Origin: Bacillus piscicola | Lineage (GTDB): Bacteria; Bacillota; Bacilli; Bacillales; Marinococcaceae | DNA: 64,000 nucleotides | Assembly (NCBI RefSeq): GCF_022458745.1 | Contig: NZ_JAJJJF010000003.1 | Span: 62,001 to 126,000 of the forward strand | Direction of reading: 5' to 3' | Shown: in pieces, positions 51,509 through 61,080 of the stretch | Layout of the letters: every line of letters starts with the position of its first letter | How positions within the stretch are numbered: position 1 is the first letter of the stretch | The notes under the pieces: model-generated | Databases searched by the model: none | Seen by the model: the letters and a program-made list of their open reading frames with translations, nothing else | Told to the model about the DNA's origin: nothing | Position numbers and translations under genes: made by a program

Positions 51509-52360
51509 TTATAGTAGCGAGCTGTCATCTTCTGAGGAAGTGAATTTCATCAGGACAACAATGGAGATTAAAACTAAGATCATTAATAAGAGAGAAATCG
51601 CAGAACCAAGCTGCCAGTTCATCTCTACTAAAAATGCATCTCGAATGACATTCCCGATCATTAAGAGACGCCCGCCAGTCAACAGGTCTGTTACGACAAA
51701 GACACTAACTGCTGGAACAAACGTGATAATCGTTCCGGATAGCACCCCTGGAAAAGTTAGCGGTAGTGTCACCGTTAAGAACGTTTTAACAGGATTAGCT
51801 CCCAGATCTTCAGCGGCTTCTAAATATGTTTTATCCAACTGTTCAATAGACGCATAGATAGGAAGTATCATAAATGGAAGAAAACCGTACACTAACCCGA
51901 TAATAACGGCAAAAGGAGTATAAAGCATCGTGATCGGTTCATCGATAATCCCTATTTTCATCAAGATATTGTTAATAACACCCTGGTTATTCATTAGTAT
52001 GATCCAAGAATACAGACGGATCAGCAAGTTTGTCCAAAAAGGGACCATGACAAGCAGCAGTAATAAGTTTTTCCATTTGCCGGCATGCGCGATAAAATAG
52101 GCAAACGGATAAGCAATAACGCCGCAAATCACTGTCGCTACAATAGACCACCATAATGACTGCCATATGGCCTGTGCGTATAAGGAGCTAAATGCTAATC
52201 GATACGCTTCCGTACTAAATTCATAAAGGATGCCACCAAATCCGAGGTTCGTCGTGAAGCTGATAACAGCAATCATCCCAACCGGAACAACTAAAAAAAT
52301 GAGGAGCCAAACTAATGTCGGTGACAACATCAAATATGCTGCTCTAACGTTGCGAATCAT
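51509..52360 (-). CDS. potB: Spermidine/putrescine ABC permease PotB
   Basis: A 283-residue permease with six segments and the cytoplasmic coupling loop 'EAAEDLGANPVKTFLTVTLPLTFPG'. Starts 1 base after potC ends, behind GGGAGAGG. The gene order (potC before potB) is reversed relative to E. coli. It forms the channel with PotC for polyamine uptake. Confidence 0.88.
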   Translation of the reverse strand: MIRNVRAAYLMLSPTLVWLLIFLVVPVGMIAVISFTTNLGFGGILYEFSTEAYRLAFSSLYAQAIWQSLWWSIVATVICGVIAYPFAYFIAHAGKWKNLLLLLVMVPFWTNLLIRLYSWIILMNNQGVINNILMKIGIIDEPITMLYTPFAVIIGLVYGFLPFMILPIYASIEQLDKTYLEAAEDLGANPVKTFLTVTLPLTFPGVLSGTIITFVPAVSVFVVTDLLTGGRLLMIGNVIRDAFLVEMNWQLGSAISLLLMILVLISIVVLMKFTSSEDDSSLL

Positions 52361-52361
52361 A

Positions 52362-53156
52362 TCAGACCTCTCCCTCTTGTTTATTCATCTTGTTCATTCT
52401 CCAGCCAACTATCGCGATGACAAATACAACCGCTAAGATTAATATAGTCGACAGAGCATTGATTTCCGGGGAGACCCCCCGCCGAACCATCGAGTAAACA
52501 AGGACAGGAAGAGTGTTGGAACCCGGTCCCGTCGTAAAAAAGGCGACAACGAATTCATCTAAGGAAATGGTAAACGCAAGCAAGGCCCCTGCTAGAATTC
52601 CAGGATAGATTAACGGCAGTGTCACCTTCCAAAACGTATGCCATTCGTTAGCACCCAGGTCTTTGGCCGCCTCTTCTAAGGCTCGGTCCAGACCAGCCAG
52701 CCTTGCTAAGAGAACGAGAATAACAAAGGATGTCGCAAATACGACATGGCCGGGAATTACCGTCGCAAGTCCCAACTTAACGTTGAGAAAACTGTAAAGA
52801 ACTAATAAAGCGACCGCTAATACAATATCAGGGATAACGACAGGAATGTAGAACACAAATCCTACCGTCCGCTTACCCGGAAAGCCATAACGGTGCAGCG
52901 TAAGGGCCGCAAGTGTGCCTAATACCGTAGAAATAATTGTCGTTACAACCGCGATAAACAAACTGTTAAAAGCAGCATCGATAATTTGCGAATTGGAAAA
53001 TAAGCGAATATACCAATCAAACGTAAATCCCGTCCATACCGTACCTATTTTCGAATCATTAAAAGAGAATACCATTAAGACTAGGATAGGTATGTAAAAG
53101 AAAGCAAAAACAAGCAATGTAAATATGAATAATGTTTTCCTCGTACCTTCCCTCAT
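52362..53156 (-). CDS. potC: Spermidine/putrescine ABC permease PotC
   Basis: A 264-residue permease with six segments, 'SFNDSKIGTVWTGFTFDWYIRLF' near the N terminus (a PotC hallmark) and the coupling loop 'EEAAKDLGANEWHTFWKVTLPLIYPG'. Partner of PotB in the polyamine importer. It follows the second binding-protein gene after a 185-bp gap containing a hairpin. Confidence 0.88.
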   Translation of the reverse strand: MREGTRKTLFIFTLLVFAFFYIPILVLMVFSFNDSKIGTVWTGFTFDWYIRLFSNSQIIDAAFNSLFIAVVTTIISTVLGTLAALTLHRYGFPGKRTVGFVFYIPVVIPDIVLAVALLVLYSFLNVKLGLATVIPGHVVFATSFVILVLLARLAGLDRALEEAAKDLGANEWHTFWKVTLPLIYPGILAGALLAFTISLDEFVVAFFTTGPGSNTLPVLVYSMVRRGVSPEINALSTILILAVVFVIAIVGWRMNKMNKQEGEV

Positions 53157-53231
53157 GTTTGCACCTGCCTTTGAGCAATAGGAAAATGTAAATGTTGTAT
53201 AGATAATTCAGCACCCGCATACAGTTAGTTC

Positions 53232-53262
53232 TGTAGACTAGGAGAATCCCTCCCAGTCTACA
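53232..53262 (-). other. Intercistronic hairpin in the pot operon
   Basis: TGTAGACT...AGTCTACA with an inner GGAG/CTCC pairing and no T-run. Such hairpins after binding-protein genes often stabilise the upstream mRNA, giving more binding protein than permease. Confidence 0.65.
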
Positions 53263-53341
53263 AACTACTATTCTTGAGCTGCATTCCCTATATTGTTTTT
53301 TTCAAAGCAAAAGATAACGTCTCACGAGCACTACACTCGGT

Positions 53342-54421
53342 TTATTCCACTTTTATCTCTTTATATATTTGGTTCATTTTCCCTAATTCTGTTGGTTCAA
53401 GATATTCAAAGAAAACCGCTTTTTCAGGGATCTCCGGATAAGAAGCCGGGTCATTAATTTGTTCCTCACTCATTAATTCTTTTGCTGCTGCATTCGGATT
53501 ACTGCTCGGAATCGCGTCTGTTAATTTCTTACTCACTTCTGCCTCAAGCATGTAATTTATGAAAACCTCTGCCGTATATTTATTCTTTGATGTTTTCGGG
53601 ATGACAAAATTGTCCATCCATAACATCCCACCATCTTCCGGCAGTACATAGTCGATGTTTTCATTTTCTCCTATTGCAACCCCTGCTTGATCTGAAAATA
53701 CTTGCGCTATCCAGACTTCTTCGTTAATCAATTTATCAGCAGGAGTGGAGTCATAAGCGAGGATGTTCTTCTTTAAGTCGGATAAGCTACTTTTTGCTTC
53801 TGCCAAGGTTTCTTCCGCCGGCTCGTTGATGTCGTATCCTAACTTCTGCAAAGCCATCGATACCCCTTCGCGCGGTGTTTCTTGTATGGTGACGTGATCT
53901 TTGTATTCAGGATTCCAGAGCGAATCCCAGCTATCCGGCTTATCGATTTTCTCTTTGTTGTAAGCAATGCCGATGCTTCCGTATAAATATGGGACAGAAT
54001 ATTTATTTTCGGGATCAAACGAAGGGTCTTGGAATTCTCCCTCAATATTTTCGAAATTCGGGATATTTTCCATGTTTAATTCTTGCAGCATGCCTTCCTC
54101 AATCATCTGTTGAACAAAATAGTCAGTAGGCACCACAATATCGTATGAAACTGTTCCACTGCTTAATTTCGTAATCATCTCTTGATTCGCGGAATACGTG
54201 TCATACACTACTTTCACTCCGTATTCCTTTTCAAAGTCCTCGAGAATTTCTGGGTCAATGTTCTCTCCCCAATTAAAAAAGTAAAGTTCATCAGCGAGTT
54301 CTTGTTGATTTGTATTATTTTCTTCTTCCGCCGTAGTAGCAGACTCATTTGCACCGCCACAAGCTGCCAAAAATATTAATAAAAAAGTTATGTTGGCTGC
54401 TAACCCCCATCGTCTGTTCAT
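53342..54421 (-). CDS. potD: Polyamine-binding lipoprotein PotD, copy 2
   Basis: A 359-residue extracytoplasmic solute-binding protein. The lipobox 'FLAAC' follows a short signal sequence; then 'LYFFNWGENIDPEILEDFEKEYGVKVVYDTYSANQEMITKL' (by motif start, residues about 47-85), 'YDIVVPTDYFVQQMIEEGML', 'VPYLYGSIGIAYN'. These match the PotD family that binds putrescine/spermidine. It lies 57 bp after copy 1. Two tandem binding proteins feeding one permease suggest different ligand preferences. Confidence 0.88.
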   Translation of the reverse strand: MNRRWGLAANITFLLIFLAACGGANESATTAEEENNTNQQELADELYFFNWGENIDPEILEDFEKEYGVKVVYDTYSANQEMITKLSSGTVSYDIVVPTDYFVQQMIEEGMLQELNMENIPNFENIEGEFQDPSFDPENKYSVPYLYGSIGIAYNKEKIDKPDSWDSLWNPEYKDHVTIQETPREGVSMALQKLGYDINEPAEETLAEAKSSLSDLKKNILAYDSTPADKLINEEVWIAQVFSDQAGVAIGENENIDYVLPEDGGMLWMDNFVIPKTSKNKYTAEVFINYMLEAEVSKKLTDAIPSSNPNAAAKELMSEEQINDPASYPEIPEKAVFFEYLEPTELGKMNQIYKEIKVE

Positions 54422-54478
54422 GTCGTTCCCTCCATCCCTTATTTACCGTCTAGTGAGCATCGTTAGTTCCTTTTTGTT

Positions 54479-55579
54479 TTAATTTACCTTCGCTTCTTGG
54501 AAGTAGCGGTTCATAAGTTGGTTTTTATCCGGCGCAAGGGGCTTACCCCAGCCTGCTTTCTCAATTTTTTCTGCCGGCATCACCATTCCCGGGCTCTCTT
54601 TAATTTCATCGCCAAGCATTTCTACAGCTTTTGTATTCGGATTTCCGTAAGGATAAGCTTCAGACAATTGTTTACTGACTTCTGGTCTGAGTAAATAGTT
54701 GATGAAGACTTCGGCTGTATATTTATGCTCAGCATTTTTCGGGATGACCATGTTATCGGTCCATCTAATTCCACCTTCTTCAGGAAGTACAAAACCTACG
54801 TCTTTATTTTCCATCCACGCCACAGCGGCAGCACCAGAATAAGCATAGCCGATCCATGCTTCGCCATTTACGAATTCGGCTTCCGGAGTTGATTTAAATG
54901 CCAGTAAGTTTGGTACGAGCTCTTTCAGCTTTTCGCCGCCTTCTTTCAATTGTTCTTCGGTAGGTTCGTTGTGATCGTAGCCTAAGTATTGAAGCACCAT
55001 GTTAAAGTTTTCCTTCGGCTCTTCCATCGTTATGACATGTCCTTTGTATTCTGGATTCCATAAATCTTCCCAACTTGTAGGTGGCTCTTTAATTTTTTCT
55101 TTGTTGTAAGCGATTCCATCATATCCGTACAGGTATGGAATTGAATATTTTTCATCAGGATCAAACGGGAGTCCTTTCCACTCGTCTGCAATATGTTCGT
55201 AGTTTGGAATATTGTCAAAGTTAATTTCCTGTAGCAGGCCTTGCTCTTGAAGTTGGTTAACAAAGAAATCAGACGGTACTACAATATCGTACGCCACAGT
55301 TCCGGCATTCATTTTTGCAAGCATCTCCTGATTGGAACTAAATGTGGAATAAACAACATCCACCCCGAACTCTTCCTCAAAATCATCTAAAATCTCTTGC
55401 GGCATGTACTCACTCCAGTTAAAAACAACTAACTCATCCGCTAACTCTTCACTCGCCTCTGCACCTGTATCGGCTTCAGCGTCGCTTTCATTTGATGTTT
55501 CACTGTTGCCACCTGAGCACGCCGTCATTCCTACTGCTAGGGCTGCCCCAGCTAACCATAACGATAATTTTTTCTTCAT
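54479..55579 (-). CDS. potD: Polyamine-binding lipoprotein PotD, copy 1
   Basis: A 366-residue binding protein with signal and lipobox 'AVGMTAC', a Ser/Glu-rich linker, then 'LVVFNWSEYMPQEILDDFEEEFGVDVVYSTFSSNQEM' (residues about 47-83), 'YDIVVPSDFFVNQLQEQGLL' and 'IPYLYGYDGIAYN'. Tandem paralogue of copy 2, located between potA and copy 2. The conserved 'NW(S/G)E' and 'PSDFFV' segments line the polyamine pocket in PotD/PotF proteins. Confidence 0.9.
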   Translation of the reverse strand: MKKKLSLWLAGAALAVGMTACSGGNSETSNESDAEADTGAEASEELADELVVFNWSEYMPQEILDDFEEEFGVDVVYSTFSSNQEMLAKMNAGTVAYDIVVPSDFFVNQLQEQGLLQEINFDNIPNYEHIADEWKGLPFDPDEKYSIPYLYGYDGIAYNKEKIKEPPTSWEDLWNPEYKGHVITMEEPKENFNMVLQYLGYDHNEPTEEQLKEGGEKLKELVPNLLAFKSTPEAEFVNGEAWIGYAYSGAAAVAWMENKDVGFVLPEEGGIRWTDNMVIPKNAEHKYTAEVFINYLLRPEVSKQLSEAYPYGNPNTKAVEMLGDEIKESPGMVMPAEKIEKAGWGKPLAPDKNQLMNRYFQEAKVN

Positions 55580-55616
55580 CTTTTTTCCCCCTCGTTTTAA
55601 TTAATCGTTCATCACG

Positions 55617-56714
55617 CTACACTTCCATTTTTTCTTTCATTTCAAAAACAACACTGTCTGCTGGTTCCCAGTGAAGATAGAGCTGATCACCCCTTGTACA
55701 GCTTTTTAAAATATCACGTGACCCATGCGCGATGACCTTCTGGCCATCTGGAAATTCTCCAATAATCTTTGTCACAGATCCGATATATATTTCATCTTTC
55801 AAGGTTGCACTTAAGAGATTATCTTCTTCCCCCGCCTGCGCCGAGACATGAATTTTTTCCGGTCGGATTGACATGTAAACTCTCTCATTCTTCGAAAAAT
55901 TCCCGGTATTTGGGATGGAAATGTGCCTGCCACCACATTTCATCGTTGCGAAACTTGGATTAGCATCCATAACAGTTCCTTCAAACAAGTTTGTCTCCCC
56001 AATGAAATCAGCAACAAACTTGGTAGCCGGTTTCTCATAAATCTCATCCGGCAGGCCCATCTGCTCAATTTTCCCTTGATTCATAATGACGATTCGGTCT
56101 GACATCGTCAATGCTTCTTCTTGGTCATGAGTAACGTAGATAAATGTCATACCTAATTCTTCTTGCAACTGCTTCAATTCCAACTGCATTTGTTTCCGCA
56201 GCTTTAAATCGAGCGCTCCTAAAGGCTCGTCAAGAAGAAGTACTTGTGGATTATTAACAATAGCCCGAGCAATCGCTATTCGTTGCTGCTGCCCCCCACT
56301 GAGCTTTTTCGGTTTTCTATCAGCAAAATTGGCCAACTGAACAAGCTCTAATGCTTCTTTTACTCTTTTCGCGATTTCTTGTTTTGATACTTTTTTCATT
56401 TTCAATCCAAATGCCACATTCTCTGCCACGGTCATATGTGGAAATAAAGAATAACTTTGAAAAACAGTGTTCACTTCACGGTTATACGGCTCCACTTTGT
56501 CCACTTTCTCGCCATTAATCCATATGTTTCCTTCATTTGGTTTCTCGAATCCGGCGATCATCCGCAACGTCGTCGTTTTTCCACACCCGGATGGACCTAA
56601 CAACGTTAAAAACTCTCCTGTTTTAATATCTAGATTTAATTGTTCAACAGCGTACGTGTTACCAAATTTTTTTGATACATTCTCTAAACGTACCATGTCT
56701 TTTGCCACTTTCAT
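55617..56714 (-). CDS. potA: Polyamine ABC transporter ATP-binding protein PotA
   Basis: A 365-residue ATPase: Walker A 'LLGPSGCGKTTTLRMIAGFE', signature 'KLSGGQQQRIAIARAI', Walker B 'VLLLDEPLGALD', and a C-terminal TOBE domain ('RPEKIHVSAQAGEEDNLL', 'GDQLYLHWEPADSVVF'). It powers PotBC. First gene of the operon. GGGGGG directly abuts the ATG at 56714, so translation may really begin at the GTG at 56708. A perfect -24/-12 promoter and paired enhancer sites lie upstream. Confidence 0.92.
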   Translation of the reverse strand: MKVAKDMVRLENVSKKFGNTYAVEQLNLDIKTGEFLTLLGPSGCGKTTTLRMIAGFEKPNEGNIWINGEKVDKVEPYNREVNTVFQSYSLFPHMTVAENVAFGLKMKKVSKQEIAKRVKEALELVQLANFADRKPKKLSGGQQQRIAIARAIVNNPQVLLLDEPLGALDLKLRKQMQLELKQLQEELGMTFIYVTHDQEEALTMSDRIVIMNQGKIEQMGLPDEIYEKPATKFVADFIGETNLFEGTVMDANPSFATMKCGGRHISIPNTGNFSKNERVYMSIRPEKIHVSAQAGEEDNLLSATLKDEIYIGSVTKIIGEFPDGQKVIAHGSRDILKSCTRGDQLYLHWEPADSVVFEMKEKMEV

Positions 56715-56799
56715 CCCCCCAACTTTTAAAAAAATAAATATTCTGTCTTATGGAAACGCTAACAAAAAAAGAAAGTTTTTAACTTAGTTTAATTATATT

Positions 56800-56815
56800 G
56801 CAATTAGTGTGCCAA
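56800..56815 (-). promoter_or_regulatory. Sigma-54 (-24/-12) promoter of the pot operon
   Basis: Minus-strand TTGGCACACTAATTGC matches TGGCAC-N5-TTGC exactly, about 85 bp before potA. Confidence 0.92.
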
Positions 56816-56929
56816 TTTAATTTTTTTTTAAAATCTTCAATCATTTGTTATCCGTTTATTGCTATAGATGCCCTTCTCTCACTTTTAAAAACTTTTGTTC
56901 ACTAATTCTCCACCTAAAAAGGCCTTAGA

Positions 56930-56973
56930 GTTTTATACCTAAATGCATAATGTTATGCATTTAGGTATAAAAC
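56930..56973. promoter_or_regulatory. 44-bp palindrome formed by two back-to-back enhancer sites
   Basis: Arms of 21 bp are perfect around a TG centre. It contains TATACCTAAATGCATA (56934-56949) and its mirror TATGCATTTAGGTATA (56954-56969), both of the TATRC-N6-GYATA form; the first starts 119 bp upstream of the -24 box. Apart from this the gap up to 57157 holds nothing recognisable. Confidence 0.78.
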
Positions 56974-57157
56974 ACAGCTATGATAGAGACGATTTTATTA
57001 CCTGGTCGTTTAAAGAGACAAAAGGATTCTTCTCCACGTCCTATGGCAACGTCTTTATTTCCTATATTCTGTAACCCATATGGGTACACGCAAGATCCCG
57101 TCTTTTGTCCCTCTTTGATTCCTTCGAATTAATAGGAAAGATTTTCTTTATGCAAGT

Positions 57158-58792
57158 TTAGGTATTTTCCACTCCTTCTTTTTCAAAAACAATTTGTCCA
57201 TCCATGATCGTTAACAACACTTCTGCCTTTCTTATGTCGGCTGCCGGCACAGTAAATAAATTACGGTCTAACACGATTATATCTGCCCATTTCCCTTCTT
57301 CAATTGTCCCAGACTCTTGCTCTTGAAAGCTTCCGTATGCAGAACCTTTTGTATAGCAGCGAAGCGCTTCTGCTAGCGAAATTTTCTCCTCTGGATTCCA
57401 TCCCCCGTCCGGGAGCCCGTCATCGTGAAGACGGGTAACAGCGCGGTAAATCTCTGTCAGCGGGTCAAGATCAACAACCGGATAGTCGCTGCCAAAAGCC
57501 ATCCGGGCCCCGTGATTTATTAATGTATAAATCGGCCATGTAAACGGTTCGCGTTCTGTTCCCAGCCGCTCCACATACTCATGTTCCTCCAAAGAGGCAG
57601 CTGCCATATGTTCCGGCTGCATAGAGGCAATCACTCCCAGCTTTTCAAAACGGTTACTATCATCTGGATGAATGACTTCTATATGCTCTATAGTATGTCG
57701 GGCGTCACGAACTCCATTCTGCTTCTGTGCTTCCTCAAAACAATCCAATGCAAGCTGCACCGCACCATCTCCGCAGGCATGAAACCGAATACGAAAACCC
57801 TCTTTATCCGCTTCCACCGCCCACTTTTTCACTGTGTCTTCTGGAAGCAGTGTACTTCCGCAAGTATCCGGACGATCTGAGTAAGGAGAAGTGAGGAAAG
57901 CCGTATAGGTAGTCGGCACTCCATCCAAAAACTGCTTTAACCCGGAGAATTTCAATTTGTCTGAATGGTATCGGTCCCGAAGTTGACAGGCCCTCTCAAG
58001 GTCGCCGTCCAAAGTGCTTAAAAATTGAATACGTGTCGTTAGCTTACCCGCTTGTTCAAATTCTTGATAAAATGCAGGGTCTCCTAATTCGAGATTTGGA
58101 AGTGGCAGCATATCATTTACTGTAGTGATCCCTAATCTTGCTGCTTTCTTTAGGAATTGTTCCATTACCTGTATTTGTCGTTCTTTTGGGATGGATTGAA
58201 ATGCCTCTCTTGCCAGTCCCATAGCCGTCTCATATAAGAAACCAGTAGGCTCTCCACTCTCATCCCTGGCTATTTCACCGAACGGCGGGTCAGGTGTATA
58301 CTTATCAATCCCGCATATTTCAAGCGCCTTACTATTCAACCAGGCACCGTGACACTCTTCGTTTAACAGGAAAACAGGCCTATCCGGGATGAGCTTGTCC
58401 AACGAAGAGCGGTGCGGTAGTTCTTTCTTTTCCCAATAGATGTGATACCATTGGAAACCAATCACCCATGGATCATCAGGACGGTTGTCTGCGAATTCTT
58501 TTACCTTTCGAGCAGCCGCCTCTTCTGATGAACAACCACGCAGGGAAACACTCTCCTGACAAAGACTGCCTAAAAATAAATGAATGTGAAAATCTTGAAA
58601 ACCAGCCATGATCATCTGATCCCCGTAATGATAAACAGTTGTGTCAGCACCTATATAGCGCTCCATCTTTTCAATAGTTCCGACTGCCTGGATACGGCCG
58701 TCTTTAATTGCTACTGAACCTTTTACAAGTGTATCTGTAAGACCAGTGAAAATAGCATTACTCGATAACACTAAGTCGGCATTACCAATCAT
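57158..58792 (-). CDS. YtcJ-like metal-dependent amidohydrolase
   Basis: A 544-residue amidohydrolase-3 family protein with 'GFQDFHIHLFLGSL' (HxH metal pair), 'LNEECHGAWLNSKALEICGI', 'RFHACGDGAVQLALDCFEEA', 'HTIEHIEVIHPDD' and 'ARMAFGSDYPVVDLDP' (metal Asp). Relatives hydrolyse N-substituted formamides, hydantoins or other amides. Start at 58792 is preceded by GGGAGGG. It is controlled by its own sigma-54-type promoter, divergent from the activator gene, so it belongs to the amine regulon; a deformylating or deacylating step is plausible. Confidence 0.84.
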   Translation of the reverse strand: MIGNADLVLSSNAIFTGLTDTLVKGSVAIKDGRIQAVGTIEKMERYIGADTTVYHYGDQMIMAGFQDFHIHLFLGSLCQESVSLRGCSSEEAAARKVKEFADNRPDDPWVIGFQWYHIYWEKKELPHRSSLDKLIPDRPVFLLNEECHGAWLNSKALEICGIDKYTPDPPFGEIARDESGEPTGFLYETAMGLAREAFQSIPKERQIQVMEQFLKKAARLGITTVNDMLPLPNLELGDPAFYQEFEQAGKLTTRIQFLSTLDGDLERACQLRDRYHSDKLKFSGLKQFLDGVPTTYTAFLTSPYSDRPDTCGSTLLPEDTVKKWAVEADKEGFRIRFHACGDGAVQLALDCFEEAQKQNGVRDARHTIEHIEVIHPDDSNRFEKLGVIASMQPEHMAAASLEEHEYVERLGTEREPFTWPIYTLINHGARMAFGSDYPVVDLDPLTEIYRAVTRLHDDGLPDGGWNPEEKISLAEALRCYTKGSAYGSFQEQESGTIEEGKWADIIVLDRNLFTVPAADIRKAEVLLTIMDGQIVFEKEGVENT

Positions 58793-58837
58793 ACTTAGCC
58801 CTCCCATTTATTCGTAATGTCATTGATTTACTATTGC

Positions 58838-58853
58838 AATTTTTGTTCCAATA
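58838..58853 (-). promoter_or_regulatory. Sigma-54 (-24/-12) promoter of the amidohydrolase gene
   Basis: Minus-strand TTGGAACAAAAATTGC differs from TGGCAC-N5-TTGC at one position of the -24 element. Confidence 0.78.
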
Positions 58854-58891
58854 AAGAATTTTTAAATAAAATTCAACTCTCTAAATCTATT

Positions 58892-58907
58892 TATGCAAAA
58901 TTGCATA
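58892..58907. promoter_or_regulatory. Enhancer site between divergent genes
   Basis: TATGCAAAATTGCATA, with perfect 7-bp arms, lies 39 bp upstream of the amidohydrolase -24 box and 50 bp before the activator's start, where it could also allow autoregulation. Confidence 0.75.
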
Positions 58908-58956
58908 TTTTGTGTTAAACTTACATGAGAAAGTATGGAGGAGGGGAAACAACGAA

Positions 58957-61080
58957 ATGACAACGGTAATTAAAGATAAACTTCATCCCCTGTTTACTGT
59001 TTCCACGGTGCCAGAAGAGAAAAATTGGCGAGAGCGTTTAAAGAATGATCCGAACCCTTTTTTGTTTCTGCAAGAAAACGGCGACATCACGGCTTACATT
59101 CATTTGCGCGATACGAATTGGGAGCACATTAACGATATCACCATAGACGATTTATACGAACACGCCCATTCTTTAGAAAATGTCGGAACGATTCAACAAA
59201 AACAATCCGTCATTCCATCCACCTTTATCTTTCAGATCTTAGGTGAACCACTAGCACTCGTGACCGACGAAAACGATGCATACATCGGCTATATTCGCCG
59301 TGAGGACTTGTTGGTGGAACTGCTGCGTGTAGAGGATGACAATACGAATTTATTAAAGGTGATGCTTTCTTCCATTCCAATGGGGATTTTCATCACTGAC
59401 AATGAAGGGAAAATTGTCGACTCTAATGATGCGGGACTGCGAATGATCAAGTCCTCTCTTAAGTCATTAGAAGGAACAGAGGCGTCGCAGTGGTTTAATG
59501 AACGCCATCTTGATAAAGTATTCCAAACAAAGAAAAAGATTCTGAATCAGATTCAGATCGAAGACGAAGCAGGAGTTCTTGTAGATTACATCCCGATTTT
59601 AGACTCGAAAGACAACTTAGATGGCATTATGATTGTCGTTCAAGATTTGCCTAAAGTAGAAGAAATGGCGATGGAAATTGAATACGTAAAAAATTTGAAT
59701 GCTGATTTAAACGCTATCTTATCTTCTATGTATGATGAGATCCTAGTAGTAAACGACAAAGGCGACATTTTGCGATTTAATGATAATTTTGTATCCGGCC
59801 TTTGGAACCGAAACATGAAAAATCTCGTCGGTCAAAATCTTTTCGAACTCGAAGATAAGGGGTACTTTAACCCAACGATTTTACGCTTAGTCCTGGACAA
59901 ACGGGAAAAAGTGTCGATCGTACAGGAGACAGAGGAAGGTAAGAATATCCTAGCTGTCGGCAATCCCGTTCTTGATGAGGAGGGACACATCCACCGTATT
60001 GTAATCGCACTCCGGGATATTACAGAAACGACCAAGCTGAAATCAGAACTCAATGAGACAAAAGAATTGACGAAACGGTATAAGAAGGAACTGGAAAACC
60101 TGCGTAACTTAGAACATACAAGTAATGAGGTTGTTTATTGCAGTACAGCAATGGAGCAAGTGATGATCAAGGTGAAAAAACTAGCAGAATTCCATTCTAC
60201 TGTCTTAATTTTAGGAGAGTCCGGGGTCGGGAAAGAAGTCATTGCCCAGGCGATTCACAAACACGGCCTGCGCTCTTCGAAACCATTTCTTTCCATAAAC
60301 TGCGGGGCAATTCCGGAGAACTTACTGGAAAGCGAACTGTTTGGCTATACAAAAGGTGCGTTTACCGGTGCCGACAATCAGGGGAAAATCGGCTACTTTC
60401 AGCAAGCCGATCAAGGTATTCTCGTTTTAGATGAAATCGGAGAAATCTCCCAGCAGCTGCAAGTGAAGCTTTTACGTGTACTTCAGGAAGGTGAAATCGT
60501 ACCTGTTGGAAGCTCGAAGCCCGTCCCGGTCGATGTTCAAATCATTGCGTCTACTAACAAAGACTTGGAGAAAATGGTAAGGGAGGGTACTTTCCGAGAA
60601 GACCTGTATTACCGAATTAATGTCATCCCCATTACGGTACCGCCACTCAGGGATCGTGCAGAAGATATTCCACTCTTGGCCTATCATTTTCTCCAGCAAT
60701 TGAATGTGAAATACGGGAAAGAATACTACTTCTCACCGGAAGCATTAAATTTGTTGGAAGTCTACTCTTGGCCAGGAAATATTCGCGAACTCCAAAACAT
60801 CATTGAGCGCCTGGTCGTCACTGCAGAAGAACAAGTAATTTCCGTTGATTCTGTTCGACCTCTATTAAAGCTCGGTGACAGCGGCAAACATAAGCCGATT
60901 ATCACAGATATTATCCCTTTCCAGGAAGCACAGGAGTCGACGGAAGAACAGTTAATTCTTCTGGCAATGAAAAAATATAAAACAACGACCAGAGCGGCAA
61001 AAGCACTGAAAATTAGTCAATCTGCAGTCAGCCGCAAGTACAACAAGATTCTTGACAAGCAGAAGCACACATATTCATAG
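58957..61080 (+). CDS. Sigma-54-dependent transcriptional activator (PAS-AAA-Fis)
   Basis: A 707-residue enhancer-binding protein. Residues about 20-125 form a CBS-like region ('VTDENDAYIGYIRREDLL'), followed by two PAS domains (about 133-240 and 250-375), then an AAA+ domain (about 390-625) with Walker A 'LGESGVGKEVIAQAIHKHG', the sigma-54-contacting 'GAFTGA', and Walker B 'GILVLDEIGEI', and a Fis-type helix-turn-helix ('TTRAAKALKISQSAVSRKYNKI'). The start is the ATG at 58957, ten bases after GGAGGAGGGG. It opens -24/-12 promoters by ATP hydrolysis on binding enhancer sites; the TATRC-N6-GYATA palindromes of this island are the likely targets. The PAS/CBS input may read an amine, nucleotide or redox signal. 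Confidence 0.92.
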   Translation: MTTVIKDKLHPLFTVSTVPEEKNWRERLKNDPNPFLFLQENGDITAYIHLRDTNWEHINDITIDDLYEHAHSLENVGTIQQKQSVIPSTFIFQILGEPLALVTDENDAYIGYIRREDLLVELLRVEDDNTNLLKVMLSSIPMGIFITDNEGKIVDSNDAGLRMIKSSLKSLEGTEASQWFNERHLDKVFQTKKKILNQIQIEDEAGVLVDYIPILDSKDNLDGIMIVVQDLPKVEEMAMEIEYVKNLNADLNAILSSMYDEILVVNDKGDILRFNDNFVSGLWNRNMKNLVGQNLFELEDKGYFNPTILRLVLDKREKVSIVQETEEGKNILAVGNPVLDEEGHIHRIVIALRDITETTKLKSELNETKELTKRYKKELENLRNLEHTSNEVVYCSTAMEQVMIKVKKLAEFHSTVLILGESGVGKEVIAQAIHKHGLRSSKPFLSINCGAIPENLLESELFGYTKGAFTGADNQGKIGYFQQADQGILVLDEIGEISQQLQVKLLRVLQEGEIVPVGSSKPVPVDVQIIASTNKDLEKMVREGTFREDLYYRINVIPITVPPLRDRAEDIPLLAYHFLQQLNVKYGKEYYFSPEALNLLEVYSWPGNIRELQNIIERLVVTAEEQVISVDSVRPLLKLGDSGKHKPIITDIIPFQEAQESTEEQLILLAMKKYKTTTRAAKALKISQSAVSRKYNKILDKQKHTYS

